Source: Brachyhypopomus gauderio
Taxonomy: Eukaryota; Chordata; Actinopteri; Gymnotiformes; Hypopomidae
Assembly: GCF_052324685.1 (NCBI RefSeq)
Contig: NW_027507056.1
Span: forward strand, 1 to 64,000
Length of the DNA: 64,000 nt
Direction of reading: 5' to 3'
Under the pieces are notes generated by a model, which saw nothing but the letters and a program-made list of their open reading frames with translations, had not been told where the DNA came from and did not search any database. Every line of letters begins with the position of its first letter. The first letter of the stretch is position 1. This document shows positions 1 to 9,861 of the stretch, piece after piece. The translations under genes and the position numbers were made by a program.

Positions 1-58
1 TAGGTAGCGCGTCAGTCTCATAATCTGAAGGTCGTGAGTTCGACCCTCACACGGGGCA
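1..58 (+). tRNA. tRNA-Met-CAT: tRNA-Met(CAU), elongator, cut by window edge (unit 1)
   Basis: Only bases 16-73 of the gene lie in the window, from the D loop to the discriminator A. The CAU anticodon loop and the T arm match the full copies, and a T5 stop run for RNA polymerase III follows at 67-71. The missing first 15 bases are an edge effect, not a defect. Confidence 0.95.
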
Positions 59-641
59 GCAGAAGCTTTTTGAAAAGATTGACGAGCCCCCAAAAGATGC
101 TCAAACGCTCTTTCCTTATTCACTCGCATGCTGAGCACACCCCCTACCTGAAAATAGTATTGGCACATGACTCTTACAGGTCATCCCTAGTTGATTCAAG
201 CTGTGCTTTTTCTTTTGTAAATTCGCGTGTACACAGCAAGTTGTGTTGCATCCAATTCAATTCTCTCCACTGACCGTTCAGTCAATACCTTGATGGCGTC
301 TGTATTGACACCTCTACTGAGACATCAAGCTGCCTCTTTGGAGCATGTTTGCTCCCAGATCAAACTGCAGTGTCGTGGAGCCAACACAGAATAATGGACC
401 ACGTCGGACACTTTTCACTTTTGATTCTTTTTGATTCACTTTTGATGACACGCTTTTGAATACCTGATCACCTGGAATTGGTACCAGCTTGAAGTTAATA
501 GTGAGTAGACTTATGGAGATTCATTTATTTGAATTTTCTTCTCAAGCCATTTGCAACTCAGAAGCAATGACACTTGTGCACTCATCATTGAGCTTGAGGA
601 AGTCCAAGGAATTGATCTCTATGTTACTCTCGCTCCGCCGA
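59..641. other. Met-Ser spacer (unit 1 shown)
   Basis: 583 bp without a recognisable gene. It starts with the tRNA-Met stop run. Around 409-455 it holds a short run of imperfect copies of CACTTTTGATTC, and it ends in copy A of the direct repeat flanking tRNA-Ser. Three linked variants here separate two unit types: gtgtgcac/gtgtacac, gtttgctcc/gttcgctcc and tggagcc/tggtgcc. Confidence 0.8.
67..71 (+). terminator. Pol III stop run of tRNA-Met
   Basis: TTTTT starting 9 bases past the tRNA-Met 3' end, in the context AGCTTTTTGAAA. Present at the same distance in every unit. Five T in a row on the non-template strand is a sufficient vertebrate RNA polymerase III stop. Confidence 0.85.
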
Positions 642-723
642 GCTGCGATGGCCGAGAGGTTAAGGCGTTGGACTTGAAATCCAATGGGGTTTCCCCGCGC
701 AGGTTCGACTCCTGCTTGCAGCG
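642..723 (+). tRNA. tRNA-Ser-TGA: tRNA-Ser(UGA) (unit 1, reference copy)
   Basis: An 82 nt class II tRNA. Acceptor GCTGCGA pairs TTGCAGC. The anticodon loop CTTGAAA gives TGA, reading UCA codons. A long variable arm has the stem GGGG/CCCC, as expected for tRNA-Ser. The T arm contains the B box GGTTCGACTCC, and the discriminator is G. The A box region is TGGCCGAGAGG. No T4 run lies close behind; the first is 56 bases downstream at 779-782, after a hairpin at 745-768. The primary transcript should therefore have a trailer of about 55-60 nt, longer than its neighbours'. Confidence 0.98.
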
Positions 724-744
724 TGAGTGTCTTGTTGGGCGTGT

Positions 745-782
745 GGAAGAGAGAGTGTGCTCTCTTCCTGCTAGCCAGTTTT
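745..782 (+). terminator. Hairpin and pol III stop run of tRNA-Ser
   Basis: In unit 1, GGAAGAGAG (745-753) pairs perfectly with CTCTCTTCC (760-768) around the loop AGTGTG. The first T4 run follows at 779-782. Most other units have one more A in the left arm, which becomes a bulge. No T4 occurs between the gene and this point. Confidence 0.65.
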
Positions 783-876
783 AAATATGCTTCTCATGCC
801 ATTTGCAACTTTGTGCTGCCAAACTTTAGCAGTCCTAACTGATCCTGAAATAGTCCCAGGAATTGAGTTACAAATG

Positions 877-931
877 GCTGCTTCGTCGTTACAATGTGTT
901 GGCATGGAAATGCAGTGGGGTCTCTTGCAGC
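877..931 (+). pseudogene. Decayed tRNA-Ser relic, one per unit (unit 1 shown)
   Basis: The 55 bases begin GCTGC and end TTGCAGC, like the acceptor ends of the real tRNA-Ser. Between them is gttggcatggaaatgcagtg then GGGGTCTC, resembling the gene's gttggacttgaaatccaatg then GGGGTTTC. Everything from the variable arm to the T arm is missing, including the B box, so transcription is not expected. The upstream flank (789-876) also matches the real gene's upstream flank. Starts in units 1-32: 877, 2851, 4826, 6803, 8780, 10754, 12730, 14706, 16683, 18657, 20633, 22607, 24581, 26558, 28535, 30512, 32489, 34466, 36442, 38418, 40395, 42371, 44347, 46323, 48300, 50277, 52253, 54229, 57409, 59385, 61360, 63338. 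The relic call is inference; chance similarity within an old duplication is the alternative. Confidence 0.5.
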
Positions 932-1116
932 TTAGAGGATTAACTTGCCTCTCTAATGTGATTTGTGATGAGACCTTATGCCACCAGTGGGGAGAGCTTG
1001 CACTCACAGGTGCTTCATCCAAAGATCTTCATGCAACATAGCGATGTCTTGTTTCAGGTAAAAGAAAAAGTGCCACATTCTTTCATGGCCGGTCACTGGT
1101 TGCTCCGCCTTGCGCT

Positions 1117-1120
1117 AAAA
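1117..1120 (-). terminator. Pol III stop run of tRNA-Asp
   Basis: Plus-strand AAAA, read as TTTT on the tRNA-Asp strand, 7-10 bases past its 3' end. The same distance holds in all units. Confidence 0.82.
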
Positions 1121-1126
1121 GAGGGT

Positions 1127-1198
1127 CTCCCCGTCGGGGAATCGAACCCCGGTCTTCCGCGTGACAGGCGGAGATACTATCCACTATACTAACGAGGA
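1127..1198 (-). tRNA. tRNA-Asp-GTC: tRNA-Asp(GUC) (unit 1, reference copy)
   Basis: A 72 nt gene on the minus strand. Acceptor TCCTCGT pairs ACGGGGA, with discriminator G. The anticodon stem TCCGC/GCGGA encloses CTGTCAC, anticodon GTC, reading GAC and GAU. The A box is TAGTATAGTGG and the B box GGTTCGATTCC. On the minus strand the stop run TTTT lies 7-10 bases past the 3' end (plus-strand AAAA at 1117-1120). It is the only minus-strand gene of the unit, so it converges on tRNA-Ser and diverges from the next tRNA-Met. Confidence 0.98.
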
Positions 1199-1957
1199 CA
1201 CGTGCTGTGTCTCGCAGTGATGCTGAGTCAGGTGACGTGCACTTGTCCCCTTGATTTTAAAGTACTCTGAATCATTGTGCCTGCAAGGAGGTGGTAAAAA
1301 GAACACATTGTGGTGATATTGACTCACTGTTGCCACTCCTCTTTTACCATCGTCAGTTTGTGGACTTATGATAGGAAAACTCAAAGAATCTTGGTGACCT
1401 ACAGGTTTGATTCATCTGCCTTCCTAGTTAAGTCATGCGAACCATTTCCTGCAAAATTGGCTTTAGCTACATTGGCAATTCATTTTGTCTTCGTATTCCA
1501 GTGCATTGTACCGAACTGCAATATCCATCTTAGATCAACTGAGATTTTGCATTTCTCTCTTTCCCACATGCAAGTTCTGAATTTCTTGGCACACATTACT
1601 GCTTTGCATCTACTAAAAGCACTCCAGAGAAAGCTTCACTTCATACCTTCATGAGGTAGGTGTCGTTTGTACTTGTATTTTGGTGGTATTTTTGTTTTTT
1701 TTTGTTTGTGTGCGTTGTTTGTTTACTCTTGGAACATCCTGTGATTGGTTAGGGTAGGATTAGAGTTTAATTACGTTGGCCTCAGATTCTGGTTAATTCC
1801 AGGCTTCTTGTGCTAACCTTGTTGTTTGTTAGCTGTTGTTGCAGTAATTAGTTGCTGCAGGTGCACTTGCCGCCATGCTCCAAGGAGTGAATTGGGGGCG
1901 GATACATTTTTTCTCCAGCTTTGTTAGTTCTTCCTCAGCCTCGCTTCTTCTTTCCTA
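1199..1957. other. Asp-Met spacer (unit 1 shown)
   Basis: 759 bp between diverging tRNA-Asp and the next tRNA-Met. No gene is recognised. A 95-codon open frame recurs per unit but is unlike any family I know. A T tract (1695-1703, nine T here) within GT-rich sequence varies in length between units. Just before tRNA-Met, TTCCTCAGCCTCGCT (1931-1945) echoes TTTCCTAGCCTCGTT (1951-1965), which includes the gene start. Confidence 0.8.
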
Positions 1958-2030
1958 GCCTCGTTAGCGCAGTAGGTAGCGCGTCAGTCTCATAATCTGA
2001 AGGTCGTGAGTTCGACCCTCACACGGGGCA
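1958..2030 (+). tRNA. tRNA-Met-CAT: tRNA-Met(CAU), elongator type (unit 2, reference copy)
   Basis: A 73 nt gene with acceptor GCCTCGT pairing ACGGGGC, an anticodon loop reading CTCATAA (anticodon CAT), T arm GTGAG-TTCGACC-CTCAC, and discriminator A with no encoded CCA. The body matches the vertebrate elongator tRNA-Met as remembered. It differs from the initiator, which starts AGCAGAG and has an AUCGAAA-type T loop. The A box lies at TAGCGCAGTAGG and the B box at GAGTTCGACCC. Transcription should end at the T5 run 9-13 bases past the 3' end (2039-2043 here), so the trailer is short. In every unit it is the first gene, followed by tRNA-Ser on the same strand. Confidence 0.98.
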
Positions 2031-2612
2031 GCAGAAGCTTTTTGAAAAGATTGACGAGCCCCCAAAAGATGCTCAAACGCTCTTTCCTTATTCACTCGCA
2101 TGCTGAGCACACCCCCTACCTGAAAATAGTATTGGCACATGACTCTTACAGGTCATCCCTAGTTGATTCAAGCTGTGCTTTTTCTTTTGTAAATTCGCGT
2201 GTGCACAGCAAGTTGTGTTGCATCCAATTCAATTCTCTCCACTGACCGTTCAGTCAATACCTTGATGGCGTCTGTATTGACACCTCTACTGAGACATCAA
2301 GCTGCCTCTTTGGAGCATGTTTGCTCCCAGATCAAACTGCAGTGTCGTGGAGCCAACACAGAATAATGGACCACGTCGGACACTTTTCACTTTTGATTCT
2401 TTTGATTCACTTTTGATGACACGCTTTTGAATACCTGATCACCTGGAATTGGTACCAGCTTGAAGTTAATAGTGAGTAGACTTATGGAGATTCATTTATT
2501 TGAATTTTCTTCTCAAGCCATTTGCAACTCAGAAGCAATGACACTTGTGCACTCATCATTGAGCTTGAGGAAGTCCAAGGAATTGATCTCTATGTTACTC
2601 TCGCTCCGCCGA

Positions 2613-2694
2613 GCTGCGATGGCCGAGAGGTTAAGGCGTTGGACTTGAAATCCAATGGGGTTTCCCCGCGCAGGTTCGACTCCTGCTTGCAGCG
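2613..2694 (+). tRNA. tRNA-Ser-TGA: tRNA-Ser(UGA) (unit 2)
   Basis: Identical to the unit 1 gene at 642-723. Downstream, this unit has one extra C in the hairpin region, and the TTTT stop run begins 58 bases past the gene. Confidence 0.97.
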
Positions 2695-3099
2695 TGAGTG
2701 TCTTGTTGGGCGTGTGGAAAGAGAGAGTGTGCTCTCTTCCCTGCTAGCCAGTTTTAAATATGCTTCTCATGCCATTTGCAACTTTGTGCTGCCAAACTTT
2801 AGCAGTCCTAACTGATCCTGAAAATAGTCCCAGGAATTGAGTTACAAATGGCTGCTTCGTCGTTACAATGTGTTGGCATGGAAATGCAGTGGGGTCTCTT
2901 GCAGCTTAGAGGATTAACTTGCCTCTCTAATGTGATTTGTGATGAGACCTTATGCCACCAGTGGGGAGAGCTTGCACTCACAGGTGCTTCATCCAAAGAT
3001 CTTCATGCAACATAGCGATGTCTTGTTTCAGGTAAAAGAAAAAGTGCCACATCTTTCATGGCCGGTCACTGGTTGCTCCGCCTTGCGCTAAAAGAGGGT

Positions 3100-3171
3100 C
3101 TCCCCGTCGGGGAATCGAACCCCGGTCTTCCGCGTGACAGGCGGAGATACTATCCACTATACTAACGAGGA
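3100..3171 (-). tRNA. tRNA-Asp-GTC: tRNA-Asp(GUC) (unit 2)
   Basis: Same gene as at 1127-1198. Just 5' of it the plus strand reads gacacctgctgtggc, a variant shared with units 3, 7 and 8. Confidence 0.97.
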
Positions 3172-3933
3172 CACCTGCTGTGGCTCGCAGTGATGCTGAG
3201 TCAGGTGACGTGCACTTGTCCCCTTGATTTTAAAGTACTCTGAATCATTGTGCCTGCAAGGAGGTGGTAAAAAGAACACATTGTGGTGATATTGACTCAC
3301 TGTTGCCACTCCTCTTTTACCATCGTCAGTTTGTGGACTTATGATAGGAAAAACTCAAAGAATCTTGGTGACCTACAGGTTTGATTCATCTGCCTTCCTA
3401 GTTAAGTCATGCGAACCATTTGCTGCAAAATTGGCTTTAGCTACATTGGCAATTCATTTTGTCTTTGTATTCCAGTGCATTGTACCGAACTGCAATATCC
3501 ATCTTAGATCAACTGAGATTTTGCATTTCTCTCTTTCCCACATGCAAGTTCTGAATTTCTTGGCACACATTACTGCTTTGCATCTACTAAAAGCACTCCA
3601 GAGAAAGCTTCACTTCATACCTTCATGAGGTAGGTGTCGTTTGTACTTGTATTTTGGTGGTATTTTTGTTTTTTTTTTGTTTGTGTGCGTTGTTTGTTTA
3701 CTCTTGGAACATCCTGTGATTGGTTAGGGTAGGATTAGAGTTTAATTACGTTGGCCTCAGATTCTGGTTAATTCCAGGCTTCTTGTGCTAACCTTGTTGT
3801 TTGTTAGCTGTTGTTGGCAGTAATTAGTTGCTGCAGGTGCACTTGCCGCCATGCTCCAAGGAGTGAATTGGGGGCGGATACATTTTTTCTCCAGCTTTGT
3901 TAGTTCTTCCTCAGCCTCGCTTCTTCTTTCCTA

Positions 3934-4006
3934 GCCTCGTTAGCGCAGTAGGTAGCGCGTCAGTCTCATAATCTGAAGGTCGTGAGTTCGACCCTCACAC
4001 GGGGCA
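3934..4006 (+). tRNA. tRNA-Met-CAT: tRNA-Met(CAU) (unit 3)
   Basis: No change noticed against 1958-2030. Next tRNA-Met starts 1,977 bp on. Confidence 0.97.
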
Positions 4007-4589
4007 GCAGAAGCTTTTTGAAAAGATTGACGAGCCCCCAAAAGATGCTCAAACGCTCTTTCCTTATTCACTCGCATGCTGAGCACACCCCCTACCTGAA
4101 AATAGTATTGGCACATGACTCTTACAGGTCATCCCTAGTTGATTCAAGCTGTGCTTTTTCTTTTGTAAATTCGCGTGTGCACAGCAAGTTGTGTTGCATC
4201 CAATTCAATTCTCTCCACTGACCGTTCAGTCAATACCTTGATGGCGTCTGTATTGACACCTCTACTGAGACATCAAGCTGCCTCTTTGGAGCATGTTTGC
4301 TCCCAGATCAAACTGCAGTGTCGTGGAGCCAACACAGAATAATGGACCACGTCGGACACTTTTCACTTTTGATTCTTTTTGATTCACTTTTGATGACACG
4401 CTTTTGAATACCTGATCACCTGGAATTGGTACCAGCTTGAAGTTAATAGTGAGTAGACTTATGGAGATTCATTTATTTGAATTTTCTTCTCAAGCCATTT
4501 GCAACTCAGAAGCAATGACACTTGTGCACTCATCATTGAGCTTGAGGAAGTCCAAGGAATTGATCTCTATGTTACTCTCGCTCCGCCGA

Positions 4590-4671
4590 GCTGCGATGGC
4601 CGAGAGGTTAAGGCGTTGGACTTGAAATCCAATGGGGTTTCCCCGCGCAGGTTCGACTCCTGCTTGCAGCG
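4590..4671 (+). tRNA. tRNA-Ser-TGA: tRNA-Ser(UGA) (unit 3)
   Basis: Matches 642-723. Stop run TTTT at 4728-4731, one base further away than in unit 1, the spacing seen in most units. Confidence 0.97.
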
Positions 4672-5075
4672 TGAGTGTCTTGTTGGGCGTGTGGAAAGAG
4701 AGAGTGTGCTCTCTTCCTGCTAGCCAGTTTTAAATATGCTTCTCATGCCATTTGCAACTTTGTGCTGCCAAACTTTAGCAGTCCTAACTGATCCTGAAAT
4801 AGTCCCAGGAATTGAGTTACAAATGGCTGCTTCGTCGTTACAATGTGTTGGCATGGAAATGCAGTGGGGTCTCTTGCAGCTTAGAGGATTAACTTGCCTC
4901 TCTAATGTGATTTGTGATGAGACCTTATGCCACCAGTGGGGAGAGCTTGCACTCACAGGTGCTTCATCCAAAGATCTTCATGCAACATAGCGATGTCTTG
5001 TTTCAGGTAAAAGAAAAAGTGCCACATTCTTTCATGGCCGGTCACTGGTTGCTCCGCCTTGCGCTAAAAGAGGGT

Positions 5076-5147
5076 CTCCCCGTCGGGGAATCGAACCCCG
5101 GTCTTCCGCGTGACAGGCGGAGATACTATCCACTATACTAACGAGGA
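5076..5147 (-). tRNA. tRNA-Asp-GTC: tRNA-Asp(GUC) (unit 3)
   Basis: Matches the reference. Its 5' flank has the cctgctgtggc variant, as in units 2, 7 and 8. Confidence 0.97.
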
Positions 5148-5910
5148 CACCTGCTGTGGCTCGCAGTGATGCTGAGTCAGGTGACGTGCACTTGTCCCCT
5201 TGATTTTAAAGTACTCTGAATCATTGTGCCTGCAAGGAGGTGGTAAAAAGAACACATTGTGGTGATATTGACTCACTGTTGCCACTCCTCTTTTACCATC
5301 GTCAGTTTGTGGACTTATGATAGGAAAAACTCAAAGAATCTTGGTGACCTACAGGTTTGATTCATCTGCCTTCCTAGTTAAGTCATGCGAACCATTTGCT
5401 GCAAAATTGGCTTTAGCTACATTGGCAATTCATTTTGTCTTTGTATTCCAGTGCATTGTACCGAACTGCAATATCCATCTTAGATCAACTGAGATTTTGC
5501 ATTTCTCTCTTTCCCACATGCAAGTTCTGAATTTCTTGGCACACATTACTGCTTTGCATCTACTAAAAGCACTCCAGAGAAAGCTTCACTTCATACCTTC
5601 ATGAGGTAGGTGTCGTTTGTACTTGTATTTTGGTGGTATTTTTGTTTTTTTTTTTGTTTGTGTGCGTTGTTTGTCTACTCTTGGAACATCCTGTGATTGG
5701 TTAGGGTAGGATTAGAGTTTAATTACGTTGGCCTCAGATTCTGGTTAATTCCAGGCTTCTTGTGCTAACCTTGTTGTTTGTTAGCTGTTGTTGGCAGTAA
5801 TTAGTTGCTGCAGGTGCACTTGCCGCCATGCTCCAAGGAGTGAATTGGGGGCGGATACATTTTTTCTCCAGCTTTGTTAGTTCTTCCTCAGCCTCGCTTC
5901 TTCTTTCCTA

Positions 5911-5983
5911 GCCTCGTTAGCGCAGTAGGTAGCGCGTCAGTCTCATAATCTGAAGGTCGTGAGTTCGACCCTCACACGGGGCA
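5911..5983 (+). tRNA. tRNA-Met-CAT: tRNA-Met(CAU) (unit 4)
   Basis: Matches the reference. Unit length 1,977 bp. Confidence 0.97.
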
Positions 5984-6566
5984 GCAGAAGCTTTTTGAAA
6001 AGATTGACGAGCCCCCAAAAGATGCTCAAACGCTCTTTCCTTATTCACTCGCATGCTGAGCACACCCCCTACCTGAAAATAGTATTGGCACATGACTCTT
6101 ACAGGTCATCCCTAGTTGATTCAAGCTGTGCTTTTTCTTTTGTAAATTCGCGTGTACACAGCAAGTTGTGTTGCATCCAATTCAATTCTCTCCACTGACC
6201 GTTCAGTCAATATCTTGATGGCGTCTGTATTGACACCTCTACTGAGACATCAAGCTGCCTCTTTGGAGCATGTTCGCTCCCAGATCAAACTGCAGTGTCG
6301 TGGTGCCAACACAGAATAATGGACCACGTCGGACACTTTTCACTTTTGATTCTTTTTGATTCACTTTTGATGACACGCTTTTGAATACCTGATCACCTGG
6401 AATTGGTACCAGCTTGAAGTTAATAGTGAGTAGACTTATGGAGATTCATTTATTTGAATTTTCTTCTCAAGCCATTTGCAACTCAGAAGCAATGACACTT
6501 GTGCACTCATCATTGAGCTTGAGGAAGTCCAAGGAATTGATCTCTATGTTACTCTCGCTCCGCCGA

Positions 6567-6648
6567 GCTGCGATGGCCGAGAGGTTAAGGCGTTGGACTT
6601 GAAATCCAATGGGGTTTCCCCGCGCAGGTTCGACTCCTGCTTGCAGTG
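6567..6648 (+). tRNA. tRNA-Ser-TGA: tRNA-Ser(UGA), variant C81T (unit 4)
   Basis: One change: C81T in the last acceptor pair (6647), turning G1-C81 into a G-U wobble. The change lies in a CpG. The fold is otherwise intact and the gene could still work. Confidence 0.94.
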
Positions 6649-7052
6649 TGAGTGTCTTGTTGGGCGTGTGGAAAGAGAGAGTGTGCTCTCTTCCTGCTAG
6701 CCAGTTTTAAATATGCTTCTCATGCCATTTGCAACTTTGTGCTGCCAAACTTTAGCAGTCCTAACTGATCCTGAAATAGTCCCAGGAATTGAGTTACAAA
6801 TGGCTGCTTCGTCGTTACAATGTGTTGGCATGGAAATGCAGTGGGGTCTCTTGCAGCGTAGAGGATTAACTTGCCTCTCTAATGTGATTTGTGATGAGAC
6901 CTTATGCCACCAGTGGGGAGAGCTCGCACTCACAGGTGCTTCATCCAAAGATCTTCATGCAACATAGCGATGTCTTGTTTCAGGTAAAAGAAAAAGTGCC
7001 ACATTCTTTCATGGCCGGTCACTGGTTGCTCCGCCTTGCGCTAAAAGAGGGT

Positions 7053-7124
7053 CTCCCCGTCGGGGAATCGAACCCCGGTCTTCCGCGTGACAGGCGGAGA
7101 TACTATCCACTATACTAACGAGGA
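7053..7124 (-). tRNA. tRNA-Asp-GTC: tRNA-Asp(GUC) (unit 4)
   Basis: Matches the reference. The spacer beyond it carries the caagtttgatt and catgcaaacc variants, seen again in units 22, 25 and 31. Confidence 0.97.
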
Positions 7125-7887
7125 CACGTGCTGTGTCTCGCAGTGATGCTGAGTCAGGTGACGTGCACTTGTCCCCTTGATTTTAAAGTACTCTGAATCA
7201 TTGTGCCTGCAAGGAGGTGGTAAAAAGAACACATTGTGGTGATATTGACTCACTGTTGCCACTCCTCTTTTACCATCGTCAGTTTGTGGACTTATGATAG
7301 GAAAAACTCAAAGAATCTTGGTGACCTACAAGTTTGATTCATCTGCCTTCCTAGTTAAGTCATGCAAACCATTTGCTGCAAAATTGGCTTTAGCTACATT
7401 GGCAATTCATTTTGTCTTCGTATTCCAGTGCATTGTACCGAACTGCAATATCCATCTTAGATCAACTGAGATTTTGCATTTCTCTCTTTCCCACATGCAA
7501 GTTCTGAATTTCTTGGCACACATTACTGCTTTGCATCTACTAAAAGCACTCCAGAGAAAGCTTCACTTCATACCTTCATGAGGTAGGTGTCGTTTGTACT
7601 TGTATTTTGGTGGTATTTTTGTTTTTTTTTTTGTTTGTGTGCGTTGTTTGTCTACTCTTGGAACATCCTGTGATTGGTTAGGGTAGGATTAGAGTTTAAT
7701 TACGTTGGCCTCAGATTCTGGTTAATTCCAGGCTTCTTGTGCTAACCTTGTTGTTTGTTAGCTGTTGTTGGCAGTAATTAGTTGCTGCAGGTGCACTTGC
7801 CGCCATGCTCCAAGGAGTGAATTGGGGGCGGATACATTTTTTCTCCAGCTTTGTTAGTTCTTCCTCAGCCTCGCTTCTTCTTTCCTA

Positions 7888-7960
7888 GCCTCGTTAGCGC
7901 AGTAGGTAGCGCGTCAGTCTCATAATCTGAAGGTCGTGAGTTCGACCCTCACACGGGGCA
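7888..7960 (+). tRNA. tRNA-Met-CAT: tRNA-Met(CAU) (unit 5)
   Basis: Matches the reference. Unit length 1,974 bp because of the 3 bp loss in the Asp-Met spacer. Confidence 0.97.
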
Positions 7961-8543
7961 GCAGAAGCTTTTTGAAAAGATTGACGAGCCCCCAAAAGAT
8001 GCTCAAACGCTCTTTCCTTATTCACTCGCATGCTGAGCACACCCCCTACCTGAAAATAGTATTGGCACATGACTCTTACAGGTCATCCCTAGTTGATTCA
8101 AGCTGTGCTTTTTCTTTTGTAAATTCGCGTGTACACAGCAAGTTGTGTTGCATCCAATTCAATTCTCTCCACTGACCGTTCAGTCAATATCTTGATGGCG
8201 TCTGTATTGACACCTCTACTGAGACATCAAGCTGCCTCTTTGGAGCATGTTCGCTCCCAGATCAAACTGCAGTGTCGTGGTGCCAACACAGAATAATGGA
8301 CCACGTCGGACACTTTTCACTTTTGATTCTTTTTGATTCACTTTTGATGACACGCTTTTGAATACCTGATCACCTGGAATTGGTACCAGCTTGAAGTTAA
8401 TAGTGAGTAGACTTATGGAGATTCATTTATTTGAATTTTCTTCTCAAGCCATTTGCAACTCAGAAGCAATGACACTTGTGCACTCATCATTGAGCTTGAG
8501 GAAGTCCAAGGAATTGATCTCTATGTTACTCTCGCTCCGCCGA

Positions 8544-8625
8544 GCTGCGATGGCCGAAAGGTTAAGGCGTTGGACTTGAAATCCAATGGGGTTTCCCCGC
8601 GCAGGTTCGACTCCTGCTTGCAGCG
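8544..8625 (+). tRNA. tRNA-Ser-TGA: tRNA-Ser(UGA), variant G15A (unit 5)
   Basis: G15A in the D loop (8558), also within the A box. The position stays a purine, so folding should survive. The same change is found only in unit 9 (16447-16528), marking those units as recent copies of each other. Confidence 0.94.
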
Positions 8626-9029
8626 TGAGTGTCTTGTTGGGCGTGTGGAAAGAGAGAGTGTGCTCTCTTCCTGCTAGCCAGTTTTAAATATGCTTCTCAT
8701 GCCATTTGCAACTTTGTGCTGCCAAACTTTAGCAGTCCTAACTGATCCTGAAATAGTCCCAGGAATTGAGTTACAAATGGCTGCTTCGTCGTTACAATGT
8801 GTTGGCATGGAAATGCAGTGGGGTCTCTTGCAGCGTAGAGGATTAACTTGCCTCTCTAATGTGATTTGTGATGAGACCTTATGCCACCAGTGGGGAGAGC
8901 TCGCACTCACAGGTGCTTCATCCAAAGATCTTCATGCAACATAGCGATGTCTTGTTTCAGGTAAAAGAAAAAGTGCCACATTCTTTCATGGCCGGTCACT
9001 GGTTGCTCCGCCTTGCGCTAAAAGAGGGT

Positions 9030-9101
9030 CTCCCCGTCGGGGAATCGAACCCCGGTCTTCCGCGTGACAGGCGGAGATACTATCCACTATACTAACGAGG
9101 A
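9030..9101 (-). tRNA. tRNA-Asp-GTC: tRNA-Asp(GUC) (unit 5)
   Basis: Matches the reference. The spacer beyond has ctaagcttg in place of ctaaccttg, shared only with unit 9. Confidence 0.97.
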
Positions 9102-9861
9102 CACGTGCTGTGTCTCGCAGTGATGCTGAGTCAGGTGACGTGCACTTGTCCCCTTGATTTTAAAGTACTCTGAATCATTGTGCCTGCAAGGAGGTGGTAA
9201 AAAGAACACATTGTGGTGATATTGACTCACTGTTGCCACTCCTCTTTTACCATCGTCAGTTTGTGGACTTATGATAGGAAAAACTCAAAGAATCTTGGTG
9301 ACCTACAGGTTTGATTCATCTGCCTTCCTAGTTAAGTCATGCGAACCATTTCCTGCAAAATTGGCTTTAGCTACATTGGCAATTCATTTTGTCTTCGTAT
9401 TCCAGTGCATTGTACCGAACTGCAATATCCATCTTAGATCAACTGAGATTTTGCATTTCTCTCTTTCCCACATGCAAGTTCTGAATTTCTTGGCACACAT
9501 TACTGCTTTGCATCTACTAAAAGCACTCCAGAGAAAGCTTCACTTCATACCTTCATGAGGTAGGTGTCGTTTGTACTTGTATTTTGGTGGTATTTTTGTT
9601 TTTTTTTTGTTTGTGTGCGTTGTTTGTCTACTCTTGGAACATCCTGTGATTGGTTAGGGTAGGATTAGTTTAATTACGTTGGCCTCAGATTCTGGTTAAT
9701 TCCAGGCTTCTTGTGCTAAGCTTGTTGTTTGTTAGCTGTTGTTGGCAGTAATTAGTTGCTGCAGGTGCACTTGCCGCCATGCTCCAAGGAGTGAATTGGG
9801 GGCGGATACATTTTTTCTCCAGCTTTGTTAGTTCTTCCTCAGCCTCGCTTCTTCTTTCCTA

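Larger units (their letters stand above)
538..876 (+). repeat. Diverged direct repeat flanking tRNA-Ser (unit 1 shown)
   Basis: Copy A (538-617) lies upstream of tRNA-Ser and copy B (790-867) downstream. Both hold CTTCTCA(A/T)GCCATTTGCAACT, and 56-57 bases later AGTCC(A/C)AGGAATTGA, with scattered matches between (TTGAGCTTGA against CTGATCCTGA). The even spacing argues for common descent. It recurs in every unit, so the duplication predates the expansion of the array. Confidence 0.7.
724..1126. other. Ser-Asp spacer (unit 1 shown)
   Basis: 403 bp between converging tRNA-Ser and tRNA-Asp. It contains the tRNA-Ser trailer hairpin and stop, copy B of the direct repeat, the tRNA-Ser relic, and the tRNA-Asp stop. 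Open frames of 75-84 codons on both strands recur in each unit but have no coding character. Confidence 0.8.

Noticed and set aside
489-784. Open frames running through tRNA-Ser
   Set aside because: They read across a clear tRNA gene in two frames at once, so the frames are incidental.
771-1041. Overlapping open frames of 83 and 84 codons on opposite strands in the Ser-Asp spacer
   Set aside because: The frames overlap the tRNA-Ser relic and the direct repeat, and neither has start context or family similarity.
1049-1066. ttgtttcaggtaaaagaa as a splice site pair
   Set aside because: It has no exon context and lies in a tRNA spacer; the match is short.
1310-1654. Open frame of 95-114 codons repeated in most units of the array
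   Set aside because: It recurs only because the unit recurs, changes length with single-base indels, and has no recognisable domain or conserved coding pattern.
1789-1802. CTGGTTAATTCCAG, resembling a T arm with B box
   Set aside because: The loop lacks the TTCGA core and no other tRNA-like arms surround it.
1958-2030. Initiator tRNA-Met
   Set aside because: The acceptor begins GCCTCGT and the T loop is TTCGACC, the elongator pattern.
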